Shown: positions 34,401 to 39,923 of the stretch, in pieces
Layout of the letters: each line of letters begins with the position of its first letter
How positions within the stretch are numbered: position 1 is the first letter of the stretch
IMG/VR virus record: IMGVR_UViG_3300017987_000152
Coordinates: 1 to 43,940 of that record
DNA: 43,940 nucleotides
Strand: one strand, 5' to 3'
From: a virus
Notes under the pieces: generated by a model
What the model saw: the letters and a program-made list of their open reading frames with translations, nothing else
The model's database searches: none
What the model was told of the DNA's origin: nothing
Position numbers and translations under genes: made by a program

Positions 34401-34516
34401 TCAAGGAGGGCGTCGGCGCGGGCTACGCTTCAGATCGCAACGATTCACCCTTCTCGGGCTTGGGCCTTGGTGCCGGCGCCAAGGTCGAGCCGCCCAGCAA
34501 CTGGAGAAAAAAATGA
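28409..34516 (+). CDS. Fused beta-beta' multisubunit RNA polymerase (single polypeptide)
   Basis: This 2035-residue protein contains both large RNAP subunits in order. Beta features: LNPSHMGFIDPVHTPEGTNIG (TPEG 393-396), GMTAAKMQSQAKPL, YKGYNHEDGVVISE, KVGDKLVGRYGNKG (770-783, catalytic-centre lysines) and the C-terminal GGGRAVGLNVMYALLSHGA. Beta' features: SHIELAEPMPHP, MPIIPPAMRPVF with SDINEHY, NRAPTLHKFSIMAF, NADFDGD (1369-1375, Mg-binding aspartates), bridge-helix region NYSEGLSSSEYF, zinc site Cys1695/1748/1755/1758, and trigger loop QLPMKAFHSGG with Met1791 and His1795. The beta' N-terminal zinc domain seems absent. E. coli beta plus beta' total about 2750 residues, so this is a compact form. 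It should transcribe phage genes; sigma and alpha partners are not seen here apart from the alpha-CTD-like protein at 15622. Confidence 0.95.
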   Translation: MSRPRQAHEDLKRRLFDYFKRKLGVTVKGTSLKVNSIDVTKGGKGSAVTRQKRAKSLGMSYTSRVRANISLERGGKVIDRADVNLADLPEVTSRGTYVVKGSEYSFPIQKRLLPGVYVRGHNDGGYSAWFNTGEGRSFKIVIKPSSDVIQVQLGGKHISLYALLTGFGMQPEALRRALGADSFQAQLSGRGANDSKGAIEALYEFLRYESDPPAEKGVAGRVAWIKSYFDDDSSFDPGNMDRLLGQPTDKISPKLMLIASKRLLEVKRGDVEEHDTDNLNHAGFFDIADFMIERLESRQMRSKITRHLNRRLPKAQKVTDVVGKHLFSSGVESTFTQTALARVPKQNNPMDVMSSHTEITTRGEGGIANDHAVTRATRALNPSHMGFIDPVHTPEGTNIGTTLHLAVGVTKKGRDLVRSVWDVKKKKIVEVDHREFYASAVAFSEFWDPKAKRLKGRKIKVSRMGKIDMVDPSQVKYAIRRATDLFGVNTLGAPFLSHNNGTRGMTAAKMQSQAKPLKYREEPLVQAALHENTDETIEDIMGRGSLPRSPVSGTVFSVSEDEVVIKDKDGKKHEVEVPHKFWLNESNYDSVEVTVKKGDKVKKDQVLGESNYTKGGKLALGVNLRTAYIPYKGYNHEDGVVISEEGSRLLTSMHAHQRIVSMREGEILDRGKYTAQFPMSYNRDVIDKLDERGVIKVGQKIKRGEPLVVKMRRIEQDTVSKRLASVSRSLMSDFRDASVEWDKSEEGVIEEVTYRNDEVLIVIATEEKAKVGDKLVGRYGNKGTITKIVPNSEMPRNPDGEVMHLLMNPDTVPGRMNLGQVMETTASKIALKDKKPFVAKPFGTDHRDKILKELKKRGLKDSGSLIDPETGTEIENVLTGHHYTLKLEHQVSKKMSSRGAGIGESYGLDGQPSAGGGRAVGLNVMYALLSHGAHANLKEMYGFKGDRNFEAWRSIENGTYMPAPKVPASSQKFVDMLRGMGVNLSEDDKGIVKMTPFLDKDVRKISNGEVKDAKALRAKDIKEEKGGIFDLNVTGGLAGDRWSHIELAEPMPHPTFEDSILAVTGMKRSDFSAIMKGTKGVLGGEVVPGGTSGAKFGGKAIKSMLDKIDVDKRIDEIAKESKGARGTKLNKLHKEARILINFREQGVKLGEMVVSTMPIIPPAMRPVFDMPGGDLHISDINEHYRETILANNQLKQISKRPGLVDEAQKMRSKLYDGLSGVTGLSQGLVDKPDVKGIAATIAGSTPKRGYFQRKLLRRRQENSGTGVIEPDPKLSMDEVGIPEEMAWDIFGTFGRKELIRSGMTPLTAKKEWEDRSTMAREALERAMKERHVLLNRAPTLHKFSIMAFKPKLVPGYAVRTPVEVLGGLNADFDGDTAGIHVPVSDEANREAEAMLPSNNAFAPGTKRKKLMPQLTREFSLGVYKLTRLGRTTSKSYIDPRAAIRDAEARKIKWTDIISVKIDGRRERTTAGKVIVNMGLPREVRDFQATFDKKGIERVLKRLEKKSPKAFRDATDHFKHLGRKYAYLSGSSFILSDLKVLDSKRRQLYMAADKKADAVRRNRKLSAEEKDKRIIEIYAAVDSKVVGALGSMGKNSGGETNNLSDMIASGYSKPGVHQLKQMVGSVGLMLDHNQKVMPVPVRGNYSEGLSSSEYFQHMYAQRKGMIDKSQSVSGPGALTKQLSNPATTLKVTMSDCGTRLGRVEKADEHVVDRVLAKDVGKFKRGDVITGEMLTKLKGQMITVRSPLSCEATGGVCAKCFGYDETGNYPAIGKLIGLSETQAITERSIQLPMKAFHSGGVATADSGLASAFDRAVDILNMPDNVKGKATLATVTGRVDSIRKTGLGGFVVMIAGKQHRVGEKLKMLVKVGDQVKKGDKISSGIVKPQELLKLRGMAAVQRQVRDDLHATYQSAGVNLDRRTFEMPVKMLTEMCRITDPGDSNYIAGDLETRPKIVSWNRSNPGRQQIKFTEELPGANQLPYQTQDWARRMGLGHIKRTIKEGVGAGYASDRNDSPFSGLGLGAGAKVEPPSNWRKK

Positions 34517-34704
34517 ACGGCATGATTAAGGTCGCCAAGGCAAAAAAGAGTGACAAGCGGGATGAGCTTCGTAGGCACAACAGGCTTCGTCGCTTGACCT
34601 TTGGCATGCAGGCTGGCATGGGCGGAAAGAATGGCCCAACGCTTGGCGGCATGGCGCTTGGTGCGGGGGCGGCCTCCTCTACGATCAGACCTTTGGCCAG
34701 ATGA
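34513..34704 (+). CDS. Leader-bearing glycine-zipper protein, upstream frame of a frameshifted gene
   Basis: This 63-residue frame starts in an ATGA overlap with the RNAP stop. It begins with the shared leader MNGMIKVA, then a basic helix (KRDELRRHNRLRRLTFGMQ) and a Gly-rich part that corresponds to the first half of the modules in the gene at 34979. At 34665-34669 (GGGGG) homology switches to the -1 frame, which continues into the next frame, so the last ~12 residues (SSTIRPLAR) probably reflect an out-of-frame tail. A programmed shift would yield both a short and a ~156-residue form. Confidence 0.6.
   Translation: MNGMIKVAKAKKSDKRDELRRHNRLRRLTFGMQAGMGGKNGPTLGGMALGAGAASSTIRPLAR
34665..34669 (+). 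other. Candidate -1 frameshift site (G5 run)
   Basis: Around GCG-GGG-GCG-GCC the coding signal moves from the 34513 frame to the frame of 34701. In the -1 frame the codons from 34671 read GLLYDQTFGQMIDNSIDD, which matches GLLYHATLGRMIDDAVREED of the neighbouring gene; the match begins upstream of the ATG at 34701, so it is not a separate gene start. A P-site GGG can re-pair with the preceding GGG. A homopolymer sequencing error would look the same. Confidence 0.55.
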
Positions 34705-34982
34705 TCGACAACAGCATCGACGACAGCAATGTCGACGAGGCGCTCCAGACGGGCCGCAAGGTCTACCGCGGCGGACTTGCTGCGGGCACGGGGCTGGGCA
34801 CTGTCGGAGGGGCCGCCATCGGTGCCGACATTGGCCGCGTTTATGGTATGCCGGCAAGTGGAGCCTTTGGTGGCGCAGTGGGCGGCGCGGCCCAAGGTGC
34901 GCTGCTCGGGGACCGAGCTGGCGGCCTGGGCAACGAACTGGCGATGCTTCACTACGCAGGAAAAAGGAAGAAGAAGAAATGA
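34701..34982 (+). CDS. Glycine-zipper protein, downstream frame of a frameshifted gene
   Basis: This 93-residue frame opens at ATG 34701 in an ATGA overlap but is probably the C-terminal part of the protein begun at 34513. After MIDNSIDDSNVDEALQTGRK it has two Gly/Ala-rich hydrophobic helices (GGLAAGTGLGTVGGAAIGAD and GAFGGAVGGAAQGALLG) with G-x-x-x-G zipper spacing, then GGLGNELAMLHYAG and a Lys-rich end (KRKKKK). The order matches each repeat of the gene at 34979. The zipper helices could insert into membranes, as expected for ejection proteins; this is inference. Confidence 0.6.
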   Translation: MIDNSIDDSNVDEALQTGRKVYRGGLAAGTGLGTVGGAAIGADIGRVYGMPASGAFGGAVGGAAQGALLGDRAGGLGNELAMLHYAGKRKKKK

Positions 34983-35770
34983 ACGGCATGGTTAAGATCG
35001 CAGAGACAACGGCAAAGCAAAGACTGCGCCGTGAGGCGCTGGCCCGACGCGTCGCAGCGGGGGCCTTGGTGGGGCCGGTGAGTAATATCAGGTCGCCGGC
35101 GTCTGGTGCGCTTGCCGGTGCGGGGCTGGGCCTTGCCTACCACGCCACACTTGGTCGCCTTATCGACGACGCCATCGACGAGCAGGATGCGGAGGCTGTG
35201 TTGCGCGAGGCCCGCGCGGTGCAGCTCGCGGGCGCGGCGGGAGGAGGCTTATTGACGGCCGGTGCCGGCCTTGGCGTTGGCGTTCCTGTCCTTGGTGGTG
35301 TCGTGGGGGGCGGGCTTGGTCTGGCTGCCGGATCTGTTGGGGCCGAGCTGAATGCCGCCCGCAGGGCCGCGTTTGGCGGCGCGCGGAAGGTCGCCAACCT
35401 AGACGCTCGAGACAGAATGCGTCGCGAGGCCATGGTCAGGCGCGTAGGCGGCGGGGCCCTCCTGCTCTCAGCGCCAGGCGCCAAGTGGGGAGTACCCTCT
35501 TATGTGCCCGCGGTGGGGGCCGCGTCTGGGCTCTTGTACCACGCGACCCTGGGCCGGATGATTGACGATGCCGTTCGAGAGGAGGACCTTGAGGCGGCGC
35601 TTAGCCAAGACCGAGCAGCCCTGCTCGGCGTGGGCGCGGGCGGCGCGGCGCTTGGCGCCGCGGCGCGCTCACCCGCTGCTGTTGTTGCCGGTGGGGCGCT
35701 TGGCACGATGGCGGGCGGCGTTGGCGCGGAGCTCAATGCTATTCGTAGGGCTGCAACGGGTCGCTTATGA
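34979..35770 (+). CDS. Leader-bearing protein with two glycine-zipper modules
   Basis: The 263-residue product starts at ATG 34979 (ATGA overlap) with the leader MNGMVKIA. Two tandem modules of about 120 residues follow, each with a basic helix (LRREALARRV and MRREAMVRRV), a short hydrophobic strand, YHATLGR-(L/M)-IDDA, an acidic helix, two Gly/Ala zipper helices (GAGLGVGVPVLGGVVGGGLG; GVGAGGAALGAAARSPAAVV) and GAELNA-x-RRA. The preceding frameshifted gene is a third copy. Tandem zipper hairpins are seen in membrane-active proteins; an internal virion protein that helps DNA cross the cell envelope is a reasonable guess. It ends in an ATGA overlap. Confidence 0.65.
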   Translation: MNGMVKIAETTAKQRLRREALARRVAAGALVGPVSNIRSPASGALAGAGLGLAYHATLGRLIDDAIDEQDAEAVLREARAVQLAGAAGGGLLTAGAGLGVGVPVLGGVVGGGLGLAAGSVGAELNAARRAAFGGARKVANLDARDRMRREAMVRRVGGGALLLSAPGAKWGVPSYVPAVGAASGLLYHATLGRMIDDAVREEDLEAALSQDRAALLGVGAGGAALGAAARSPAAVVAGGALGTMAGGVGAELNAIRRAATGRL

Positions 35771-36015
35771 ACGGTATGATCAAGCTCGCCGAGAAGCTCA
35801 ACAGCCCCATTCGCACCCCCGACCACCCAACGAAGAAGTTCAAGGTGCGGGTCAAGAACGACAAAGGCAATGTGGTCACGGTGCGCTTTGGCGACCAGAA
35901 CATGAGGATCCGCAAGAATGAGCCTGGCCGGAAGAAGAACTTCCGGGCCCGGCACAACTGCGACAGCCCGGGCCCGAAGTGGAAGGCTAGGTACTGGTCC
36001 TGCAAGAAGTGGTGA
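35767..36015 (+). CDS. Leader-bearing small basic virion-type protein
   Basis: This 82-residue protein begins with leader MNGMIKLA, then a Lys/Arg-rich domain: KKFKVRVKNDKGNVVTVRFG, GDQNMRIRKNEPGRKKNF, RARHNCDSPGPKWKARYWSC. I recognise this RARHNC...KARYWSC pattern as a short module recurring in phage head-gene regions, free-standing or fused; its function is not known to me. Two Cys and one His could bind metal. It is co-translated with neighbours through ATGA overlaps. A DNA-contacting internal or capsid protein is plausible from its charge. Confidence 0.65.
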   Translation: MNGMIKLAEKLNSPIRTPDHPTKKFKVRVKNDKGNVVTVRFGDQNMRIRKNEPGRKKNFRARHNCDSPGPKWKARYWSCKKW

Positions 36016-36019
36016 AGAT

Positions 36020-36229
36020 ATGACGTTCGAAGACAAGGCCAACGACCTCATCAGCTCGATGGGGTCGAGTAGCATCGACGCTGACAAGATCTACATCTTG
36101 GCGAAGACGGCCGATGGCAAGACGAATGTCGCGTACGTGGCGCGCCTCGACATCACGCCCCGAGACAGGGTCGAGGCCAAGGTCACTGAGGTGTTGAACT
36201 CCCTTGAGGATGGGGGCGTCATCAAATGA
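36020..36229 (+). CDS. Hypothetical small protein
   Basis: This 69-residue protein starts at ATG 36020, five bases after the previous stop, behind GGTGAAG. It consists of an N-terminal helix (TFEDKANDLISSMG), strands KIYILAKTADGKTNVAYVARL and a C-terminal helix (RDRVEAKVTEVLNSLEDGG). It lacks the shared leader that most neighbours carry. No family is recognised. Confidence 0.55.
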   Translation: MTFEDKANDLISSMGSSSIDADKIYILAKTADGKTNVAYVARLDITPRDRVEAKVTEVLNSLEDGGVIK

Positions 36230-36576
36230 TGAGGTGGGATGCTTCGGGGGATATGGAGTGGTACTCGGGCATGTCGCCCTTCGAGCGCGAAACGTTCTCT
36301 CGTAGACATCTTCGATTGTTCAAGATGATGTACGACAACCAGCCGCAGATGTATCTCATTGCCGGCGATCGTGATCCCGTAGCGTATTGGTTTTGTAGCG
36401 AAGGTAGGCGCTATTGCGTTGGCATGCTGTCGCTTATTGTCTTCGACGACGGTATGATCACTATGGCAAGCGCCGTCGTGCCCGATCTCGAAATAACCCT
36501 TTCGTGCATACTTGACGAGGAGCCACAAAATGAACGCCATGATCAAGGTGGCCTCCGACCCGAAGACGCCCGCTGA
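36226..36576 (+). CDS. Hypothetical protein
   Basis: This 116-residue protein starts at ATG 36226 (or 36229), overlapping the previous stop. It has FERETFSRRHLRLFKMMYDN, then strands QMYLIAGDRDPVAYWFC and MLSLIVFDDGMITMASAVV. The last 15 residues overlap the following leader-bearing gene and are probably a by-product of that overlap. No motif is recognised, and there is no leader. Confidence 0.5.
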   Translation: MMRWDASGDMEWYSGMSPFERETFSRRHLRLFKMMYDNQPQMYLIAGDRDPVAYWFCSEGRRYCVGMLSLIVFDDGMITMASAVVPDLEITLSCILDEEPQNERHDQGGLRPEDAR

Positions 36577-36934
36577 GCCTCACGAGCGTATCTCCGGCTC
36601 GGGACGCAACGAGCCTGGTAGCGCCAAGGGCTCAAAGGGCGGGATCAAGCTGGATCTCTCCACGGACAAGTCGCTGCGTGGCAAGGTGGAGGAGCACAAC
36701 AACGCCACGGGGGACAAGGACAAGAAGGTTGACATCGGAGCGCTCAAGGCCGTCTACCGCCGCGGAGCGGGCGCGTTCAGCTCGAGCCACAGGCCCGGCA
36801 TGAACCGCAACCAGTGGTCGATGGGTCGGGTTAATGCATTCCTGCACCTGCTCAGGACCGGCTCCCCCAAGAACCCCAAGTACGTCAACGACAACGACTT
36901 GCTGCCTGCGAGCCACCCGAGGTCGACCAAATGA
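36530..36934 (+). CDS. Leader-bearing virion-type protein with VYRRGAGAF...RPG...RVNAFL module
   Basis: The 134-residue product starts at ATG 36530 behind GAGGAG with leader MNAMIKVA. After a Ser/Gly/Lys-rich linker, residues about 70-125 read LKAVYRRGAGAFSSSHRPGM, NQWSMGRVNAFLHLLRTG and YVNDNDLLPA. This module recurs in phage structural gene regions, sometimes fused to head proteins; its function is unknown to me. It overlaps the preceding gene by 47 bp and ends in an ATGA overlap. Together with the 35767 protein it suggests a set of separate capsid-linked modules sharing one leader. Confidence 0.65.
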   Translation: MNAMIKVASDPKTPAEPHERISGSGRNEPGSAKGSKGGIKLDLSTDKSLRGKVEEHNNATGDKDKKVDIGALKAVYRRGAGAFSSSHRPGMNRNQWSMGRVNAFLHLLRTGSPKNPKYVNDNDLLPASHPRSTK

Positions 36935-37245
36935 ACGCCATGATCAAGGTGGCTAGGCTGTCGACCGCCCGTGAGCGCGAGCGCTCGAGGATGTACCGCC
37001 AGCAGAACAAAGCCAAGGTCCGACTGGCGCGCAAAAAAAGAGAGCGGCTGCAGCGCTCCGGGGCGAAGCTCAAGAAGTCACGCATCGGCTCTGCGGCTGG
37101 CGGGTATAGCTTCGTCATGGCGTCACCTCAGACGTCGGGCTCGAGCTCGGGTGGGGTGTCTCCCCCTCGGATGCAGGCAACCGGTCGTCAGCAATTTCCC
37201 GTCGAAGTGGCATCTCGCCATACTGTGAGGAAGCTTGGGCGTTAG
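36931..37245 (+). CDS. Leader-bearing very basic small protein
   Basis: This 104-residue protein begins MNAMIKVA and continues with an extremely Arg/Lys-rich helix (ARERERSRMYRQQNKAKVRL, RKKRERLQRSGAKLKKSR), then a Ser/Gly/Pro-rich flexible part and QFPVEVASRHTVRKLGR. Charge and leader suggest a DNA-bound internal head protein, like T4 internal proteins in style but not in sequence. A terminase small subunit is the alternative, as the terminase gene follows directly, but no helix-turn-helix is evident. Confidence 0.6.
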   Translation: MNAMIKVARLSTARERERSRMYRQQNKAKVRLARKKRERLQRSGAKLKKSRIGSAAGGYSFVMASPQTSGSSSGGVSPPRMQATGRQQFPVEVASRHTVRKLGR

Positions 37246-38767
37246 GCTGTCAACGTGGATGGCGAATGCCATCTGGATCGATGAGAACACTCGTTTCAAC
37301 TACGAGGGGAGGGGATTTGCTCCCGGGATGCACGACGATAGCGCGACGCGCCGGGTATGGTTGTGTTCACGCCAGGTCGGGAAGAGCCAAGGCGGCGCCG
37401 GCGAGGCGGTCACGATCCCGGTGATCCACCCGGGGCACCGTGTGCTCTACGTCGCGCCGTATGAGGATCAGGTTCGCAAGTACAGCTACGACAAGATCGG
37501 CCCAACCATCAAGTCGTCAGCGATCATCATGAGCCAGATAGAGGGTGCGGACAACGTCTACGAGAAGGAGTTCCGAGGGGGCGGGCGCCTGTACATGAAG
37601 TGGGCGAGGAACTCGGCGGACGGCATTCGCGGCATTTCGTCGATCAACTTCATCCACTACGACGAGATTCAGGACCTGAACCTCGACCTCATCGAGCCCG
37701 TCATCGACAACGTGTGCTTTGCCGTCGAGCACTCGAGGAAGCTGCTGTCAGGCACGCCGAAGTCGTTTGCCAACGACGCCCACCGTGCGTGGGTCAAGAG
37801 CGATCAGCGCGAGTTTTTGGTAGCTTGCAGGCACCACAGCCCCGTCAAGTGGATCAACCTCGGGATCAGAAACATCGGTAAGCACGGCCCGGTGTGCCAC
37901 CACTGCGGCTCGCCGCTCGACGTCTTGGATGGCAGGTGGGTGGCCATGAACCCGAAGTCCAGGGTGGCCGGCTTCCATGTATCTCAGCTGCACGCCAAGA
38001 TCAGCCACATCAACCAGAACAAGTGGGACGAGTTGCTCTACAAGTTCGAAAACTACCCGGAGGATAAGCTCCTGAACGAGGTGTTCGGGCTGTCCGCCGA
38101 CTCCGCAGAGCAGCCCATTACCCAGGCGATGATCGCGCAGGCCTGTGACTCAAGCAGGCCCATGTCGCATGAGTACCTTGCTCAGCACCGCACCGCACCC
38201 TGCTACGCAGGCATCGACTGGGGCCATGGCGAGGCGGCAACCGCGATTGCGGTTTGCCAGCTTTACAAGGGGAAGACGCGTTACCTGTACTTCCAGAAGT
38301 GGGAGGGGGCCCAGTGCAACCCCTCGGTTTGCATTCCTGAGATACTCAACGTGCTCAGGCGCTTTGAGGTGACCAAGGCGCACTGCGACTTCGGCGGAGG
38401 ATTCGGCCTGAACGAGGATATCTCGCTCGCCTTCGGCGTCGACAAGGTGACCACGAACATGTGGGCAAGCCCGAAGTCGAAGGAGGTGTCATGGTCACAG
38501 AAGCACGGTCAGGCTCCGCGACTTACGGCGAACAAGTCGGTGGCTTTTTCGTCGTGGATCCGCGACCTCAGAAGGGGACGTATCGACTTCCCCGCGTACG
38601 GCTCGATTCACCCGACATTTACGCAGGACATCGAAAACGTCAGGACCGAGCTCAGGGGCGACGACACGCTCGTCTACGTCAAGGCTGGCAACGAAGACAC
38701 CCTCGAGGCGGCGATCTACGCCCGGATCATTGCGTACATGAATCAGGAGTACGACCCCTTTAGCTGA
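37235..38767 (+). CDS. Terminase large subunit (TerL)
   Basis: This 510-residue packaging motor protein has an ATPase domain with Walker A CSRQVGKS (Lys50), Walker B NFIHYDEIQD (Asp143/Glu144) and a coupling motif SGTP. CHHC at 221-224 marks a small zinc-binding insert. The nuclease domain has the RNase H-like acidic residues GIDWGHGE (Asp328), HCDFGGG (Asp385) and a late acidic NEDTLEAAIYA. The TTG at 37235 is preferred as start because TGAGGAAG lies just upstream; ATG 37259 lacks a ribosome site. The gene overlaps the 3' end of the basic protein gene and converges on the leftward genes, overlapping the last of them by eight bases. Confidence 0.9.
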   Translation: MGVRLSTWMANAIWIDENTRFNYEGRGFAPGMHDDSATRRVWLCSRQVGKSQGGAGEAVTIPVIHPGHRVLYVAPYEDQVRKYSYDKIGPTIKSSAIIMSQIEGADNVYEKEFRGGGRLYMKWARNSADGIRGISSINFIHYDEIQDLNLDLIEPVIDNVCFAVEHSRKLLSGTPKSFANDAHRAWVKSDQREFLVACRHHSPVKWINLGIRNIGKHGPVCHHCGSPLDVLDGRWVAMNPKSRVAGFHVSQLHAKISHINQNKWDELLYKFENYPEDKLLNEVFGLSADSAEQPITQAMIAQACDSSRPMSHEYLAQHRTAPCYAGIDWGHGEAATAIAVCQLYKGKTRYLYFQKWEGAQCNPSVCIPEILNVLRRFEVTKAHCDFGGGFGLNEDISLAFGVDKVTTNMWASPKSKEVSWSQKHGQAPRLTANKSVAFSSWIRDLRRGRIDFPAYGSIHPTFTQDIENVRTELRGDDTLVYVKAGNEDTLEAAIYARIIAYMNQEYDPFS

Positions 38768-38921
38768 ACGGATCATCTTCGGCTCCAATGTCGATGTAGT
38801 CGTCCTGGGAGAACACGTCGTCACCGGGCAGGCCGTGAGCATCAAGTTGATCCTCGAGCGACTTGCCAGTCTTCTTTGGCTCAGGGCTCGGTATTGCCAA
38901 GTCTTTGCTTAATCGCTTCAT
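38760..38921 (-). CDS. Hypothetical small acidic protein
   Basis: This is a 53-residue product if ATG 38921 is used (GGGGGAG directly before it); longer starts at 38948 or 38966 are possible, so the 5' end is uncertain. It has KRLSKDLAIPSPEPKKTGKS followed by an acidic end (DDVFSQDDYIDIGAEDDPFS). It is the last gene of the leftward unit and overlaps the terminase end tail to tail. Function unknown. Confidence 0.45.
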   Translation of the reverse strand: MKRLSKDLAIPSPEPKKTGKSLEDQLDAHGLPGDDVFSQDDYIDIGAEDDPFS

Positions 38922-39672
38922 ACTCCCCCGGGGCAAGGGCGGAGCCATCGTCTTCTTCCGGGTCATATCCAGCCACCATGTCTTGGGGTATTGCCGTCGA
39001 GTCCATGTACTCGATCTCAACGTCGAATGCCTGCGGGAGCTTTTTGGCCGCGCCGGATGACGTAGCCGTCTTCTGGAGTGAGTTGTAGATGGACGTCGCG
39101 GCCCCTTGCAGCTTCACCGAGAGATCGATGCCCGCTATGCCCAGCTCGCGGATGACCTTCTCCGACTCGAAGAAGTTGCGCGCGAACATGTGACGCATCG
39201 CAGCGTCCATGTCGAGCGACTCCGCATACCCAGCCTCGAAGGCAACATACGCCTCCCTGAAGCGCCCCTGCATGGAGGGCTTCTTCGGCATCAGGTGAAG
39301 CTGCTTGCTTTGCTGGAGGTGCTGGGCGATCTGGACGCCCGTCATGGAGTCCACGTCCCAGTACAGGGCGCGGTACGCGTCGATCTCCTCTTCGCTGTAG
39401 AAGGCCTTGAAGCGGTGGGCGATCGAGTCCTTGATCAGGCTCAGTGGCGCCCTCTCATAGAGGAGCTGCTCTACCGTGGCCCTGCATTCAGGGTTCCCCC
39501 TGATGAAGCGCGTCGCCTCGTTCGGCCTCCACCCCCCCAGCGCGGCCATTGGATCATCATGCTCTTCGCGTAGGTGTGCCGCGTATTCGGCGAAATCCGC
39601 AGGGGCCTCCCCGGGGTTCTCGAGCGCGAACATCGTCTTGTATCGCCAAGCTGGGTCTACAGGAGGGTTCAA
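38881..39672 (-). CDS. Hypothetical protein of the leftward structural operon
   Basis: The real gene most likely starts at TTG 39672, which overlaps the upstream stop as TTGA and gives NPPVDPAWRYKTMFALENPG; ATG 39633 is the alternative. The 263-residue protein is helical, with GWRPNEATRFIRGNPECRAT, a possible helix-turn-helix (APLSLIKDSIAHRF), a Gln/Lys-rich segment and a long helical part (MRHMFARNFFESEKVIRELG). Its C-terminus is acidic. The family is not recognised; a small terminase or a connector-linked protein are possibilities. Confidence 0.55.
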   Translation of the reverse strand: MNPPVDPAWRYKTMFALENPGEAPADFAEYAAHLREEHDDPMAALGGWRPNEATRFIRGNPECRATVEQLLYERAPLSLIKDSIAHRFKAFYSEEEIDAYRALYWDVDSMTGVQIAQHLQQSKQLHLMPKKPSMQGRFREAYVAFEAGYAESLDMDAAMRHMFARNFFESEKVIRELGIAGIDLSVKLQGAATSIYNSLQKTATSSGAAKKLPQAFDVEIEYMDSTAIPQDMVAGYDPEEDDGSALAPGEYEAIKQRLGNTEP

Positions 39673-39923
39673 ACCATGCCTTGGGGTTGCTGGTTCGTTG
39701 GCATCATGGGCGTCGAGGGCGGGTTCTTGTTGAACGGGTTCGCCATCTTCATCTTGAGCTTCACATTGGTCGCCGTGTTGGTCATGTCCGGCGTGTGTGC
39801 ATTCGGATTCAGGGACGGCGCCATCGATCCGACCGGCCGAGGGCGCATGGCTTGCGCCCCGCTGCTTGGCGGCTTGGTGTTGGGCTGGCCCATGATCTGG
39901 GCCAGCTTGATCATCGCGTTCAC
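39669..39923 (-). CDS. Leader-bearing small Pro/Asn-rich protein
   Basis: This 84-residue protein starts with GTG 39923 (GTGA overlap with the upstream stop) and carries the leader MNAMIKLA. The rest is low in structure: Pro-, Asn-, Met- and Thr-rich (GQPNTKPPSSGAQAMRPRP, MKMANPFNKNPPSTPMMPTN). It is the only leader-bearing gene on this strand and is separated from the others by the terminase and the tail-to-tail junction, which argues against recent tandem duplication alone. An internal or scaffold-like virion protein is a guess. Confidence 0.55.
   Translation of the reverse strand: MNAMIKLAQIMGQPNTKPPSSGAQAMRPRPVGSMAPSLNPNAHTPDMTNTATNVKLKMKMANPFNKNPPSTPMMPTNQQPQGMV

Noticed and set aside
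38881-39672. Calling this gene the terminase small subunit from a possible helix-turn-helix
   Set aside because: The motif is weak, the protein is large for that role, and it is on the opposite strand to TerL; position alone is not enough.
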